Shown here: one piece after another, positions 15,590 through 23,609 of the stretch
Layout: every line of letters starts with the position of its first letter
How positions within the stretch are numbered: the stretch's first letter is position 1
From: Planomonospora sp. ID67723
GTDB taxonomy: Bacteria; Actinomycetota; Actinomycetes; Streptosporangiales; Streptosporangiaceae
DNA: 64,000 nucleotides
Assembly (NCBI RefSeq): GCF_015711605.1
Contig: NZ_JABTEZ010000002.1
Coordinates: 868,001 to 932,000, forward strand
Direction: 5' to 3'
Program-made: the position numbers and the translations under genes
Notes under the pieces: model-generated
Database searches by the model: none
What the model was told of the DNA's origin: nothing
The model's input: the letters and a program-made list of their open reading frames with translations, nothing else

Positions 15590-16792
15590 ATGGCCGTGTC
15601 CGCACTGGGCGAGCCCTGCGTTCTGCTCAAGCTGGGCGAGGTCGTCCTCAAAGGACGGAACCGCGAGGTCTTCGAGCGACGGCTGCAGGCCAACATCCGC
15701 GCGGCGCTGAAGGGGTTCGGCTTCCCGGTGGACCTGCGGCAGCGCCACGGCGTCATCGCGGTCTTCCTGCCGGAGGGCACGGGCGTCGAGGTGGCCGACG
15801 CGGTCGCCGAGCGGATCACCTACGTGCCCGGCCTGGTCTGGATCCACCGGGCCTGGCGGGTCGCCAAGACCCCCGAGGCGGTCACCAAGGCCGCGATCGA
15901 GCTGCTCGCCGACCGTGAGGACGTCAGGCGCGGCGTCTCCTTCGCCGTGCGCTCGCGCCGCCGGGACAAGCGCTTCCCGCTGACCTCGATGCAGCTCGAC
16001 CGCTCGGTCGGCGGCGAGCTCAACGAGATCTACGGCCTGCCGGTGAACCTGAAGAACCCCGAGCTGGTCGTCTCCATCGAGGTGGATCGCGACGAGGTCT
16101 TCGTCTACACCGGCGGCCTGCCCGGCCAGGGCGGCCTGCCGGTCGGCACCAGCGGCCGGGGCCTGGTCCTGATGTCCGGCGGCATCGACTCGCCGGTGGC
16201 CGCCTACCGGATGATGCGCCGCGGCCTGCGGGTGGACTTCCTGCACTTCTCCGGCATCCCGTTCACCACCTCGGAGTCCATCTACAAGGCCTACGCGCTG
16301 GTGCGGGCGCTGGACAAGTTCCAGGGCGGGTCCCGCCTGTGGGTGGTGCCCTTCGGCAAGGCCCAGCAGTCCATCAAGGCCTCCGGCCAGGACCGCCTGG
16401 CGGTCATCGCGCAGCGCCGGCTGATGCTGAAGACCGCCGAGGAGGTCGCCCGCCGCCTGCGCGCGGGGGCGCTGGTCACCGGTGACTCCCTGGGCCAGGT
16501 CTCCTCCCAGACCCTGCAGAACATCACCGCCCAGGACGACGCGGTCGGCCTGCCGATCCTGCGCCCGCTCATCGGCCTCGACAAGACCGAGATCATGGCC
16601 ACCGCGCGGAGGATCGGCACGCTGGCGATCTCCGAGCTCCCCGACGAGGACTGCTGCACCCTGCTGGCCCCGCGCCGCGCGGAGACCGCCGCCAAGATCG
16701 CCGACCTGAAGCAGATCGAGAAGCGCCTCGACGCCGAGGAGCTCGCCGTCCAGCTCGCCGGCTCCCTCCAGGAATACAAGCTGGAGGGCTGA
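15590..16792 (+). CDS. thiI: tRNA 4-thiouridine / thiazole sulfurtransferase ThiI
   Basis: The 400-residue protein has an N-terminal ferredoxin-like plus THUMP RNA-binding region (about 1-170) and an ATP pyrophosphatase domain with the PP-loop LMSGGIDSPVA (about residue 190). The paired cysteines in DEDCCTLLAP lie near residue 350. Like Bacillus ThiI it lacks the C-terminal rhodanese domain found in E. coli, so sulfur delivery must differ. It adenylates U8 of tRNA for 4-thiouridine formation and may feed thiazole synthesis. The ATG at 15590 follows GGAGG at 15577-15581; a much longer open frame from 14894 is only the shadow of the response regulator. A -10-like TAAAGT is at 15508. Confidence 0.9.
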   Translation: MAVSALGEPCVLLKLGEVVLKGRNREVFERRLQANIRAALKGFGFPVDLRQRHGVIAVFLPEGTGVEVADAVAERITYVPGLVWIHRAWRVAKTPEAVTKAAIELLADREDVRRGVSFAVRSRRRDKRFPLTSMQLDRSVGGELNEIYGLPVNLKNPELVVSIEVDRDEVFVYTGGLPGQGGLPVGTSGRGLVLMSGGIDSPVAAYRMMRRGLRVDFLHFSGIPFTTSESIYKAYALVRALDKFQGGSRLWVVPFGKAQQSIKASGQDRLAVIAQRRLMLKTAEEVARRLRAGALVTGDSLGQVSSQTLQNITAQDDAVGLPILRPLIGLDKTEIMATARRIGTLAISELPDEDCCTLLAPRRAETAAKIADLKQIEKRLDAEELAVQLAGSLQEYKLEG

Positions 16793-16823
16793 GCGGGCCG
16801 TCGCTGGAGGGCTGAGCGGGCCG
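16781..16823 (+). repeat. 20-bp direct repeat duplicating the thiI stop region
   Basis: CTGGAGGGCTGAGCGGGCCG at 16781-16800 is repeated at 16804-16823 after 3 nt. The first copy holds the thiI stop codon. The rest of the 170-bp gap to the next gene has only GC-rich low-complexity sequence. Confidence 0.8.
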
Positions 16824-16963
16824 CCACGGCCTTCGGGCCGGACCGCCGGCCGGGCACGGAAACGACCGCATCGCCGGCACGGGTCCGCTCCCCGGCCGAC
16901 GTGGATCCGCTCCCCGGCCGGCGCGCCCGGCCGGAGAGCGGGCTCGATGGGACCCGTCCCGTC

Positions 16964-17347
16964 TCAGAGGCGGGTCTGCGCCACGCGGGTCAGCAGGGCC
17001 TCGACCCGCTCCGGGAGCTCTCGGGGACTGAACGGTTTGGTCATGTAGTCGTCCACGCCGGCCGCGAACGCCTCGGTCACATCATCCTTCTCCGACTTCG
17101 CGGTCAACATGAGCACCGCCACGTCCTGCCCGCCGGGCATCGCGCGGATCCGGCTGCACACCTCGGGGCCGGTGAGCCCCGGCATCATCCAATCCAAGAT
17201 CACCAGGTCGCAACGCTGCTCGGCCCACTTCGCCAGGGCCGCCTGTCCGTCGTCGGCCGTGCGCACCTCGTGGCCGGCTTTCTTCAACAAGAAGCTGATC
17301 ATAAATTGGATGTCGGTGTCGTCCTCCACGACCAGAACGCTGGCCAT
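16964..17347 (-). CDS. Single-domain response regulator
   Basis: The 127-residue protein is a bare receiver domain: acidic pocket VVEDD at 7-10, phospho-acceptor Asp52 in VILDWMMPG and the conserved Lys104 in YMTKPFSP. No output domain follows, so it probably works by protein contact, in a phosphorelay or on a PilZ/GGDEF-like partner elsewhere. The ATG at 17347 begins the first beta strand; the open frame continues upstream to 17479 with no recognisable sequence. No partner kinase is adjacent. Confidence 0.85.
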   Translation of the reverse strand: MASVLVVEDDTDIQFMISFLLKKAGHEVRTADDGQAALAKWAEQRCDLVILDWMMPGLTGPEVCSRIRAMPGGQDVAVLMLTAKSEKDDVTEAFAAGVDDYMTKPFSPRELPERVEALLTRVAQTRL

Positions 17348-17456
17348 CACCCACCCCCGTAAGTGCTTCCTTTTCAGGCAATTCCCTAGTCGGCGTCGTT
17401 CATGCGGTTCCAAGGCTTTTTGCTGGAAGTCGAGACATCCTTTGGACGCACGCGGG

Positions 17457-17741
17457 TCAGTCCACCTTGAAGGGGTCATGTTCGGCGAGGAGCTTGTCCA
17501 GCCGTGCCTGGTCGACCCGGGTGGTGACCTCGGCGAGCTCCTGGCGGTCGCGGACGCACTTGGCCAGGGTGAACGCCGACGTCACGACGTAGAGGACGCC
17601 GATGGCCAGGAAGGCGCGCACCCATGCTCCGACCGGCAGATAGGCCAGGCCGATGCCGACGGCGCCGACGGAGACGCCGAAGGACAGGATCGACTGGATG
17701 TAGAAGGGGCCGCTGTTCCTGGGCTGGATCGCTTTGGTCAT
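17457..17741 (-). CDS. YiaA/YiaB-type two-helix membrane protein
   Basis: The 94-residue protein has two membrane helices (about 15-37 and 42-64) followed by FTLAKCVRDRQE, the pattern that ends the YiaA/B two-helix domain, and a charged cytoplasmic tail. The function of the family is unknown; in enterobacteria it is linked to stress. The ATG at 17741 was chosen because it precedes the conserved part; 17783 would add 14 residues. A TACTCATGAGTA palindrome lies about 70 bp upstream. Confidence 0.7.
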   Translation of the reverse strand: MTKAIQPRNSGPFYIQSILSFGVSVGAVGIGLAYLPVGAWVRAFLAIGVLYVVTSAFTLAKCVRDRQELAEVTTRVDQARLDKLLAEHDPFKVD

Positions 17742-17806
17742 GGCACCACGATTCACGGCCCGTCCGCCTCCGCGCGTGAGCACGTGTACTCAACCGCGCG
17801 TCGGGT

Positions 17807-17818
17807 TACTCATGAGTA
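17807..17818. promoter_or_regulatory. Palindrome upstream of the YiaA/B-like gene
   Basis: TACTCATGAGTA is a perfect 12-bp palindrome; a TACTCA half site follows at 17787-17792. The arrangement, within 80 bp of the minus-strand start, suggests an operator but the protein is unknown. Confidence 0.35.
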
Positions 17819-17923
17819 CGGCCGGCGGCTTGTGGCCGCGGCCGTACTCGGGTCAGGACGCTCATGGCGGTCGACGCGGGGCCGGATGCGGGAAGCGCCG
17901 GCGGACGCGGCGCCGGACGGGGG

Positions 17924-18961
17924 TCAGACGGGGGTCAGGGTGTCACCGGCCGGGGTCTTGCCGAGCAGCGGGGGGAACTCCCGCATCACGCGGGCCAGCT
18001 CGCCCAGGTCGCCGTCGACCAGGGCCTGGGGGCCGTCGCACAGGGCCAGCTCGGGGTGCGGGTGGACGTCGATGATCACACCGTCGGCGCCGACCGCGAT
18101 GGCGGCGCGGGTGAGCGGCAGGACCAGGTCGCGGTGACCGCCGGAGTGGGACGGGTCGATGATGACCGGCAGGTGCGACAGTCGCTGGGCGACCGGGACG
18201 GCCGAGACGTCCAGGGTGTTGCGGGTGGCGGTCTCGAAGGTGCGGATGCCGCGTTCACACAGCACGATGTCGAGGTTGCCGCGCTGGGCGATGTACTCGG
18301 CGGCCATCAGCCACTCCTCGATGGTGGCGTTCATGCCGCGCTTGAGCATGACCGGCTTGCCCACCCCGCCGACCGCCTGCAGCAGCGCGAAGTTCTGCGC
18401 GTTGCGGGTGCCGATCTGCAGCATGTCCGCGTACGAGGCCACCAGCTCGACGTCGTGGGCGTCCACGACCTCGGTCACCACGGGCAGTCCGGTCTCGGCG
18501 CGCACGTCGGCGAGGATGCGCAGGCCCGCCTCACCCAGGCCCTGGAAGGCGTAGGGGGAGGTGCGGGGCTTGTAGGCCCCGCCGCGCAGCAGGGTGGCTC
18601 CGGCGGCCTTGGCCATCTCGGCCGCCTGGAGGGTCTGCTCGGGCGTCTCCACCGCGCACGGACCGGCGATCAGGGTCACCGTGTCCGGGCCGATCGGCAC
18701 CCCGCCGACCCGGACCGTCGAACGCTCGGGGTGGTTGTCCCGGCTCACCAGCTTGTAGGGGGCACTCACCTTGATCACGTCGGCCACACCTCGCAGGCTC
18801 CGCAGGTTGAGCGCGCCGAACTGGGCGACGTCACCGACCAGGCCGATGATCGTACGGTTCACACCCCGGCTGACGAACGCGCTGCCGCCCGCCGTGGTGA
18901 TGATCTCCACGATCGCCTCGACGTCGCCCTGGGTGGCCTCGGGGCCCATGATGATGACCAT
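17924..18961 (-). CDS. 3-deoxy-7-phosphoheptulonate (DAHP) synthase, class I beta type
   Basis: The 345-residue enzyme has an N-terminal ferredoxin-like regulatory domain (about 1-70, beginning MVIIMGPEAT) and a TIM barrel with AGPCAVE, RGGAYKPRTSPY and IDPSHSGGHRDLV, the metal and phosphate sites of the KDO8P-synthase-like DAHP synthases. It condenses phosphoenolpyruvate and erythrose 4-phosphate in the first step of aromatic amino acid synthesis. The ATG at 18961 follows a GAGGAG site on the minus strand. Upstream are a 21-bp-stem terminator and a tiny ORF with Phe-Trp-Phe-Trp-Tyr codons, so expression is probably controlled by attenuation. Confidence 0.92.
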   Translation of the reverse strand: MVIIMGPEATQGDVEAIVEIITTAGGSAFVSRGVNRTIIGLVGDVAQFGALNLRSLRGVADVIKVSAPYKLVSRDNHPERSTVRVGGVPIGPDTVTLIAGPCAVETPEQTLQAAEMAKAAGATLLRGGAYKPRTSPYAFQGLGEAGLRILADVRAETGLPVVTEVVDAHDVELVASYADMLQIGTRNAQNFALLQAVGGVGKPVMLKRGMNATIEEWLMAAEYIAQRGNLDIVLCERGIRTFETATRNTLDVSAVPVAQRLSHLPVIIDPSHSGGHRDLVLPLTRAAIAVGADGVIIDVHPHPELALCDGPQALVDGDLGELARVMREFPPLLGKTPAGDTLTPV

Positions 18962-18990
18962 TTCTCTCCTCAGGTGGTTGCTCTCGGGAA

Positions 18991-19037
18991 AACGAAAAGG
19001 CCCCGGGTCCGTAATCCGGACCCGGGGCCTTTTCGTT
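18991..19037 (-). terminator. Attenuator terminator in the DAHP synthase leader
   Basis: Perfect 21-bp arms (18991-19011 and 19017-19037) enclose a 5-nt loop. On the minus strand the stem is followed by CCTTTTCGTTTTC, a U-rich tail. It lies between the aromatic leader ORF (ends 19048) and the synthase start (18961), the position of a classical attenuator. Confidence 0.8.
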
Positions 19038-19047
19038 CGCCAGGCTG

Positions 19048-19122
19048 TCAGCGCAGCATCTGGGGGCGAACGGTCCACCTCACGGGTCCGTCGCCATACC
19101 AAAACCAGAACGCAGTACGCAT
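19048..19122 (-). CDS. Aromatic leader peptide controlling DAHP synthase
   Basis: A 24-codon ORF encodes FWFWY at residues 5-9 and another Trp at 16. It ends 11 nt before the 21-bp-stem terminator that precedes DAHP synthase. A run of the three aromatic amino acids is what a transcription attenuator for the shared aromatic pathway would need. Just after the control codons the RNA carries the same 9 nt (19083-19091) as the 3' arm of the terminator, so it could pair with the 5' arm instead and form an antiterminator. A -10 box TACCAT (19130-19135) 7 nt before the ATG suggests a leaderless message. Function is inferred from layout. Confidence 0.75.
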   Translation of the reverse strand: MRTAFWFWYGDGPVRWTVRPQMLR

Positions 19123-19160
19123 CGCGGAAATGGTAGCGCACTCATCTGCGAAGCCGTACA

Positions 19161-19383
19161 GGCCCCCGAGCCTCGACGCGCAGCGTCGCCGTCGGCACGG
19201 CGGATGAGTGACGAGGGAAGGCGCCGGTTGTCGGCCCCCGAGCCGCGATGCGGGGCATCGCGATAGGCCTGTGAGGGGGCTCCGGTGCACTGGACTGAGG
19301 AGCGAAGGAGCGGAGCGGATGAGTGACGAGGGAAGGCGCCGGTTGTCGGCCCCCGAGCCGCGATGCGGAGCATCGCAATAGGC
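19161..19383. repeat. Intergenic repeat family with conserved hairpins (two full copies, one partial)
   Basis: A 68-bp unit occurs at 19201-19268 and 19316-19383 with two mismatches; a partial copy starts at 19161. Each copy has GGCCCCCGAGC followed within 1-3 nt by a small hairpin: 19174-19188, 19245-19261 and 19360-19376. The hairpin stem changes by a compensating C-G to T-A pair between the partial and full copies. No gene is seen between the leader peptide and 19459, so this fills the gap. Confidence 0.8.
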
Positions 19384-19458
19384 AGGGCCGCCCGTCCGGT
19401 GGGAAAACCGCGGTGGCAGGATTGCCCCGTGCTATCGGGGAAGGCCGCGAAAGGAGTG

Positions 19459-20079
19459 ATGGTGGATCAGTCCGAAACTCCGCTGGAGGGGACCCGCCTG
19501 CCCCCCGGGCAGTACGTCCCCCGGGGGCAGCCGGTGATCCACTACGGCAGGGTGCCGTCCTTCCGCCCGGCGACGTGGGAGTTCCACGTGATGGGGGCGA
19601 CGGCCACCGGTGAGCAGTACCGGTTCTCCTGGCCGCGCTTCTCCGAGCTGCCGCGTACGACGGTCGTGGCGGACTTCCACTGCGTCACCAAGTTCTCGAT
19701 CATGGGCAACGAGTGGCGCGGGGTCTCCGCGGCCACCTTGATGGAACTGGCCCCGCCCGCGCCCGAGGCCGGGCACGTCATGCTCTGGGCCGAGTACGGC
19801 TACAGCGCCAACATCAGGATGAGCGACTTCGCCCGCGACGACACCCTGTTCGCGCTGGAGCTGGACGGCAAGCCCATCGCGCCCGAGCGCGGCTTCCCGG
19901 TCCGGGCGATCGTCCCGCACCTGTACGCGTGGAAGAGCGTCAAGTGGGTGCGCGCCGTGGAGTACCTGGTGGAGGACAAGCGCGGCTTCTGGGAGGAGCG
20001 CGGCTACCACAACATCGCCGACCCCTGGCGGGAGCAGCGCTACTCCTATCAGGAGGAACCGGGCGAAGGTCCACCGTAA
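19459..20079 (+). CDS. Sulfite-oxidase-like molybdopterin-binding protein
   Basis: The 206-residue protein shows the oxidoreductase molybdopterin-binding fold: WEFHVMG, then DFHCVTKFS with the Cys that ligates molybdenum, the substrate-pocket strand GYSANI, and FPVRAIVPHLYAWKSVKWV. It is a single-domain member without haem or dimerisation domains and without a signal peptide, so a cytoplasmic sulfite-oxidase-fold enzyme of unknown substrate is the best call. AAGGAG at 19451-19456 precedes ATG 19459 by 2 nt and GTG 19462 by 5 nt; the start is uncertain by one codon. Confidence 0.8.
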   Translation: MVDQSETPLEGTRLPPGQYVPRGQPVIHYGRVPSFRPATWEFHVMGATATGEQYRFSWPRFSELPRTTVVADFHCVTKFSIMGNEWRGVSAATLMELAPPAPEAGHVMLWAEYGYSANIRMSDFARDDTLFALELDGKPIAPERGFPVRAIVPHLYAWKSVKWVRAVEYLVEDKRGFWEERGYHNIADPWREQRYSYQEEPGEGPP

Positions 20080-20114
20080 TCGGCGTTCGCCCCTGATCGG
20101 AGGGGCGGGTTGGC

Positions 20115-20120
20115 TACGGT
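20115..20120 (+). promoter_or_regulatory. -10 box for a probable leaderless LytS-type kinase transcript
   Basis: TACGGT ends 7 nt before ATG 20128; no Shine-Dalgarno sequence is seen. Confidence 0.45.
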
Positions 20121-20127
20121 TCTCCGC

Positions 20128-21321
20128 ATGTCGACCAGCGGCTGGGCGTTGCTCTGCGTGCTCTGCGCCCTTCTCGGATTCGCCCTGTCCCGCCGGAGCG
20201 CGGAGCTTCCCCGCGATCCCGCGGGCCGGCAGGACGAGGCCACCTTCTCCACCCTGCACGTCGCGGCCATGGCGGCCCCGTCGCTGCGGGCCGGCCTGAC
20301 GCGGGAGTCCGCGTGCCGGGCCGTACGGCACCTGCGGACGCTGCTGGGCACCGGGGCCGTCGCCCTGACCGGCCCCGGCGGCGTACTCGCCTGGGACGGC
20401 GCGATGGAGTGCCACCGTGACCACGCGGCCGAGCACGCAAGGTCCGCCCTCGCCTCGGGCCGCCCGCAGGTGGTGACCGGGGAGTCCCTCGCCTGCGGGC
20501 GGCCCGGCTGCCCGGCCGGCGGCGCGGTGGTGGTTCCGCTGGAGGTGGACGGCCGGGTGGTCGGCGCGCTGGCCGCCTACGACGCCGAGGTCAGCGCGGT
20601 GCTGGTGCGGACCGTCACCGAGGTCGCCCGCTGGGTCTCAGGCCAGTTGGAGCTCGCCGAGCTCGACTCCTCCCGGCGGCGTGCCGTGGAGGCCGAGATG
20701 CGGGCGCTGCGGGCGCAGATCTCGCCGCACTTCGTCTACAACTCGCTGACCACCATCGCCTCCTTCGTCCGCACCGACCCCGAGCGGGCCCGCGAGCTGC
20801 TGGTGGACTTCGCGGACTTCACCCGCTACGCGCTGCGCCGCGCCCGTGACCTCACCACGCTCGCCGACGAACTGCACTGCGTGGACCGCTACCTGCTGCT
20901 GGAGCGCGCCAGGTTCGGCGACCGGCTGAGCTTCACGGTCCGGGTCGCACCCGAGGTGCTGGCCGTCCCGGTGCCCTTCCTGTGCCTGCAGCCGCTGGTG
21001 GAGAACGCCATCAAACACGGGCTGGTCCGCAACGGCGGCTCGGGCGAGGTCCGGGTGGTGATCGAGGACGCCGGTCCCGAGGCGCACATCAGCGTCGAGG
21101 ACGACGGGCTCGGCATGGACCCGGCCCACGCCCGGCTGCTGCTCGACGACGGCCCGCGCGAGGGCCGCGGCGAGAGCGGGATCGGCCTGGCGAACGTGGA
21201 CCTGCGGCTGCGCCAGATCTACGGTGAGGACTACGGTCTGGTCGTGGAGAGCGCTCTGGGCAACGGGACCCGCGTGCGCCTGCGGGTTCCGAAGCATAGC
21301 CCGGCCGGTAGCTCTTTGTAG
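20128..21321 (+). CDS. LytS-type sensor histidine kinase with GAF-like domain
   Basis: The 397-residue protein has one N-terminal membrane segment (about 5-21), a GAF-like sensing region (about 45-170, with Cys95, Cys123 and Cys128) and a LytS-type kinase core: phospho-acceptor His201 in QISPHFVYNSL and an ATPase domain with PLVENAIKHG, EDDGLGM and GIGLANVDLRL. The cysteines could bind a metal or sense redox, which is a guess. The next gene, a LytTR regulator, starts 66 nt after its stop, making a two-component operon. The in-frame TTG at 20110 was rejected in favour of the leaderless ATG. Confidence 0.87.
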   Translation: MSTSGWALLCVLCALLGFALSRRSAELPRDPAGRQDEATFSTLHVAAMAAPSLRAGLTRESACRAVRHLRTLLGTGAVALTGPGGVLAWDGAMECHRDHAAEHARSALASGRPQVVTGESLACGRPGCPAGGAVVVPLEVDGRVVGALAAYDAEVSAVLVRTVTEVARWVSGQLELAELDSSRRRAVEAEMRALRAQISPHFVYNSLTTIASFVRTDPERARELLVDFADFTRYALRRARDLTTLADELHCVDRYLLLERARFGDRLSFTVRVAPEVLAVPVPFLCLQPLVENAIKHGLVRNGGSGEVRVVIEDAGPEAHISVEDDGLGMDPAHARLLLDDGPREGRGESGIGLANVDLRLRQIYGEDYGLVVESALGNGTRVRLRVPKHSPAGSSL

Positions 21322-21387
21322 TCAAATCTTTACCATCAGTTGGCATACCGCTTGCGTGCACCGTGACCCGGGCGCAGCGTGGACCGC

Positions 21388-22152
21388 ATGCTGCGCGTCC
21401 TTGCTGTCGACGATGAGGTCCCCGCACTGGAAGAACTGGCCTACCTGCTCCGAGGAGATCCCCGTATCGAGCACGTCCTCACCGCCTCCGACGGCGTGAC
21501 CGCACTCCACGACATGGTCGGGATGATCGGTGCGGGCGAGCGACTCGACGGCGTCTTCCTGGACATCAGGATGCCGGGTCTCGACGGCCTGGACCTGGCC
21601 CGCCTCGTCGGAGGCTTCCCCAATCCGCCCCGCCTGGTCTTCGTCACCGCACACGAGGACTGCGCGGTTCAGGCGTTCGAGCTGGAGGCGGTGGACTACC
21701 TCCTCAAGCCGGTGCGGGCGGACCGGCTGGCGGAGGCCGTACGGCGTCTTGAGGCCGCCATACCCGCCGTCCCCGTCCCCGGGCCGGAGCCGGAGGACGT
21801 CATCCCGGTGGAGCTCGGCGGGCGGACCAGGTTCGTCTCCCAGCAGGCGGTGTGGTTCGCCGAGGCCAAGGGCGACTACGTGCGCCTGCACACCGGCGAC
21901 GGCACCTACCTGATCCGCATGTCCCTGGCGGCGCTGGAGCGGCGCTGGGCCGAGGCGGGGTTCATCCGGGTGCACCGCAGCACCCTGGTCTCCGCGCGGC
22001 ACGTCAGCGAGCTCCGCTTCGACGGCGGCCGGGCGGTGCTGCAGGTCGGCACCGAGACGCTGCCGGTGAGCCGCCGCCACACCCGTCAGGTGCGCGAGCA
22101 GCTCGTCCGCCAGTTCCGGGACCGCCCGATCCCTTCGGACGCGCAGACATGA
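21388..22152 (+). CDS. LytTR-family response regulator
   Basis: The 254-residue protein has a receiver domain (VDDE at 7-10, phospho-acceptor Asp59 in FLDIRMPG, Lys in YLLKPV) and a C-terminal LytTR DNA-binding domain (about 145-245; FAEAKGDYVRLHT, FIRVHRSTLVS). It is the evident partner of the kinase just upstream. ATG 21388 starts the first strand; GTG 21379 adds three residues. In related actinobacteria such pairs control carboxylate uptake, but no transporter follows here. Confidence 0.86.
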   Translation: MLRVLAVDDEVPALEELAYLLRGDPRIEHVLTASDGVTALHDMVGMIGAGERLDGVFLDIRMPGLDGLDLARLVGGFPNPPRLVFVTAHEDCAVQAFELEAVDYLLKPVRADRLAEAVRRLEAAIPAVPVPGPEPEDVIPVELGGRTRFVSQQAVWFAEAKGDYVRLHTGDGTYLIRMSLAALERRWAEAGFIRVHRSTLVSARHVSELRFDGGRAVLQVGTETLPVSRRHTRQVREQLVRQFRDRPIPSDAQT

Positions 22153-22504
22153 GCCGGTGTGGGGTGAACACCCGTCCCCTCACCCCGGAACCGACCGTTC
22201 GTCGTCCGTCTTCGACCGCTCGTCGCGCGAACACTCTCCGTACGACGACAACTACCCACCGTTAGTCGCGCCCGTCGAAAACGGGGAGTCACCCGGCAGG
22301 CGGCCCCCATAGTGTTCCTGCATCGGAGAGCGGATCCCGCCGCACCAGGGGGGGACGGAGCCGGGAGGCTCGTGGACTTGGTGCGTGCGGGGCTCGGGGT
22401 GAACGCCGTGAGCGGTCACCTGGCTGCCGGACCTCAAACCCGGGGGGGTGGGGTCCGGCGGTCTTCCGGACCATCGAACCGGGGGGTGAGGTCCGGCGAT
22501 CTCC
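22153..22504. other. Gene-free region with clustered GTCCGG inverted repeats
   Basis: No convincing gene lies between the LytTR gene and the convergent endonuclease gene at 22631. From about 22426 the sequence carries many GTCCGG/CCGGAC copies; one clear hairpin is GGTCCGG (22452-22458) with CCGGACC (22466-22472), and GCCGGACC at 22426-22433 can pair alternatively with 22452-22459. The right end is the three-way-junction structure listed separately. Confidence 0.6.
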
Positions 22505-22598
22505 GGTGCGACGGGACGCCCGGTCCGGCCAGTGGGCCGGACCGTGATCCGGCCACACGGGGGCGGCCGGATCACGAGGACGGGCGTCCCGTCGCACC
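22505..22598. repeat. Perfect three-way-junction inverted-repeat structure
   Basis: Perfect 18-bp outer arms (22505-22522 and 22581-22598) enclose two perfect hairpins side by side: 22523-22542 (8-bp stem, loop AGTG) and 22543-22576 (12-bp stem, 10-nt loop), leaving only AGGA unpaired at the junction. It lies between convergent genes, so a terminator or a structured RNA/DNA element are the main options. The next 14 bp form two more short palindromes. Confidence 0.75.
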
Positions 22599-22630
22599 CG
22601 CGGGTGACGTCACGAGGCGCCCGCGCGGCC

Positions 22631-23473
22631 TCAGGAGGCCCCGCGGAGCTTCTTCAGCAGCTCGATGTCCTCACGGTGCTTGTCGGCACCGCCGGGCGTC
22701 TCGATGCAGAGCGGGATCCCCGCGACCGCCGGATGGCGCATCAGCTCCCCGAACGCCTGGGCGCCGATGTGGCCCGCGCCGATGTTCTCGTGGCGGTCCT
22801 TCTTGGAGTCGCAGACATCCTTGGAGTCGTTGGCGTGGACCAGCCGGAGCCGGCCCGGGGCGACCGCGTGCAGGGCGTCGAAGGTCTCCCGCACCCCCTC
22901 GGGAGTCGACAGGTCGTGACCGGCGGCGAAGGCGTGACAGGTGTCCAGGCAGACGCCGGCCTTCGGGTGCCAGTCGAGGGCGGCGAGATAGGGCTCCAGG
23001 TCCTGGACGGTCGCGCAGAGCATCCCGCCCTGTCCCGCCATCGGCTCCAGCAGCAGGTCGGGACCGTCGTCGGGGATCTCCTCCAGCAGCGGGAGCAGGC
23101 GCTCGTGCAGTTGCCGCAGGGCCTCGTCGCGGGACTGGCTGACCGCCGAGCCGGTGTGCACCACCAGCCCCTTCGCGCCGATGGCCGCGGCCCGCAGCAG
23201 GCTGTGCCGTACGGTGGCCACCGACTTCTCCAGCGTGTCGGCGGTGGGGGTGCCGAGGTTGACCAGGTACGGCGCGTGCACGAAGGTCAGCGTGCCCGAC
23301 TCGCGCAGCCGCTCGTCCTGGACCGGGTCGCCCGCGGCCAGAGCCCAGCCCCGGGGGTTGGTGACGAACACCTGGATCATCTCGGCGCCGATGTCCTCGG
23401 CGCAGCGCAGCCCGCCCTTGGCCAGGCCGCCGGTGACGGAGACGTGTCCGCCGATGGGGGAGAGAGCAGTCAT
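22631..23473 (-). CDS. nfo: Deoxyribonuclease IV (endonuclease IV)
   Basis: The 280-residue TIM-barrel protein carries the zinc-ligand motifs of AP endonuclease family 2: FVHAPYLVNLG, VVHTGSA, LLLEPMAGQG, VCLDTCHAFAAGHD, HANDSK...DRHENIGAGHIG and CIETPGG. It cleaves DNA at abasic sites during base-excision repair. The stop codon is 33 bp from the three-way-junction structure. Catalase lies upstream in the same direction, but 136 bp separate the genes and each probably has its own promoter. Confidence 0.92.
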   Translation of the reverse strand: MTALSPIGGHVSVTGGLAKGGLRCAEDIGAEMIQVFVTNPRGWALAAGDPVQDERLRESGTLTFVHAPYLVNLGTPTADTLEKSVATVRHSLLRAAAIGAKGLVVHTGSAVSQSRDEALRQLHERLLPLLEEIPDDGPDLLLEPMAGQGGMLCATVQDLEPYLAALDWHPKAGVCLDTCHAFAAGHDLSTPEGVRETFDALHAVAPGRLRLVHANDSKDVCDSKKDRHENIGAGHIGAQAFGELMRHPAVAGIPLCIETPGGADKHREDIELLKKLRGAS

Positions 23474-23609
23474 GATGCCTCAAGTTTAGGCGCCGCGGCC
23501 GACAGCTCGGGGGAGCGCCGCGGGCGGGGCGGGGAGCGATGTGAGTGACGACCCCGCCCCGAGGCGGCCGGGCGGCGGCGCCCCTCCGGGAAGGCGGATC
23601 CCGGGGCGG

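Noticed and set aside
22505-22598. Three-stem structure considered as a tRNA
   Set aside because: The 18-bp outer stem, lack of an anticodon arm of normal size and lack of T/D-loop bases exclude a tRNA.
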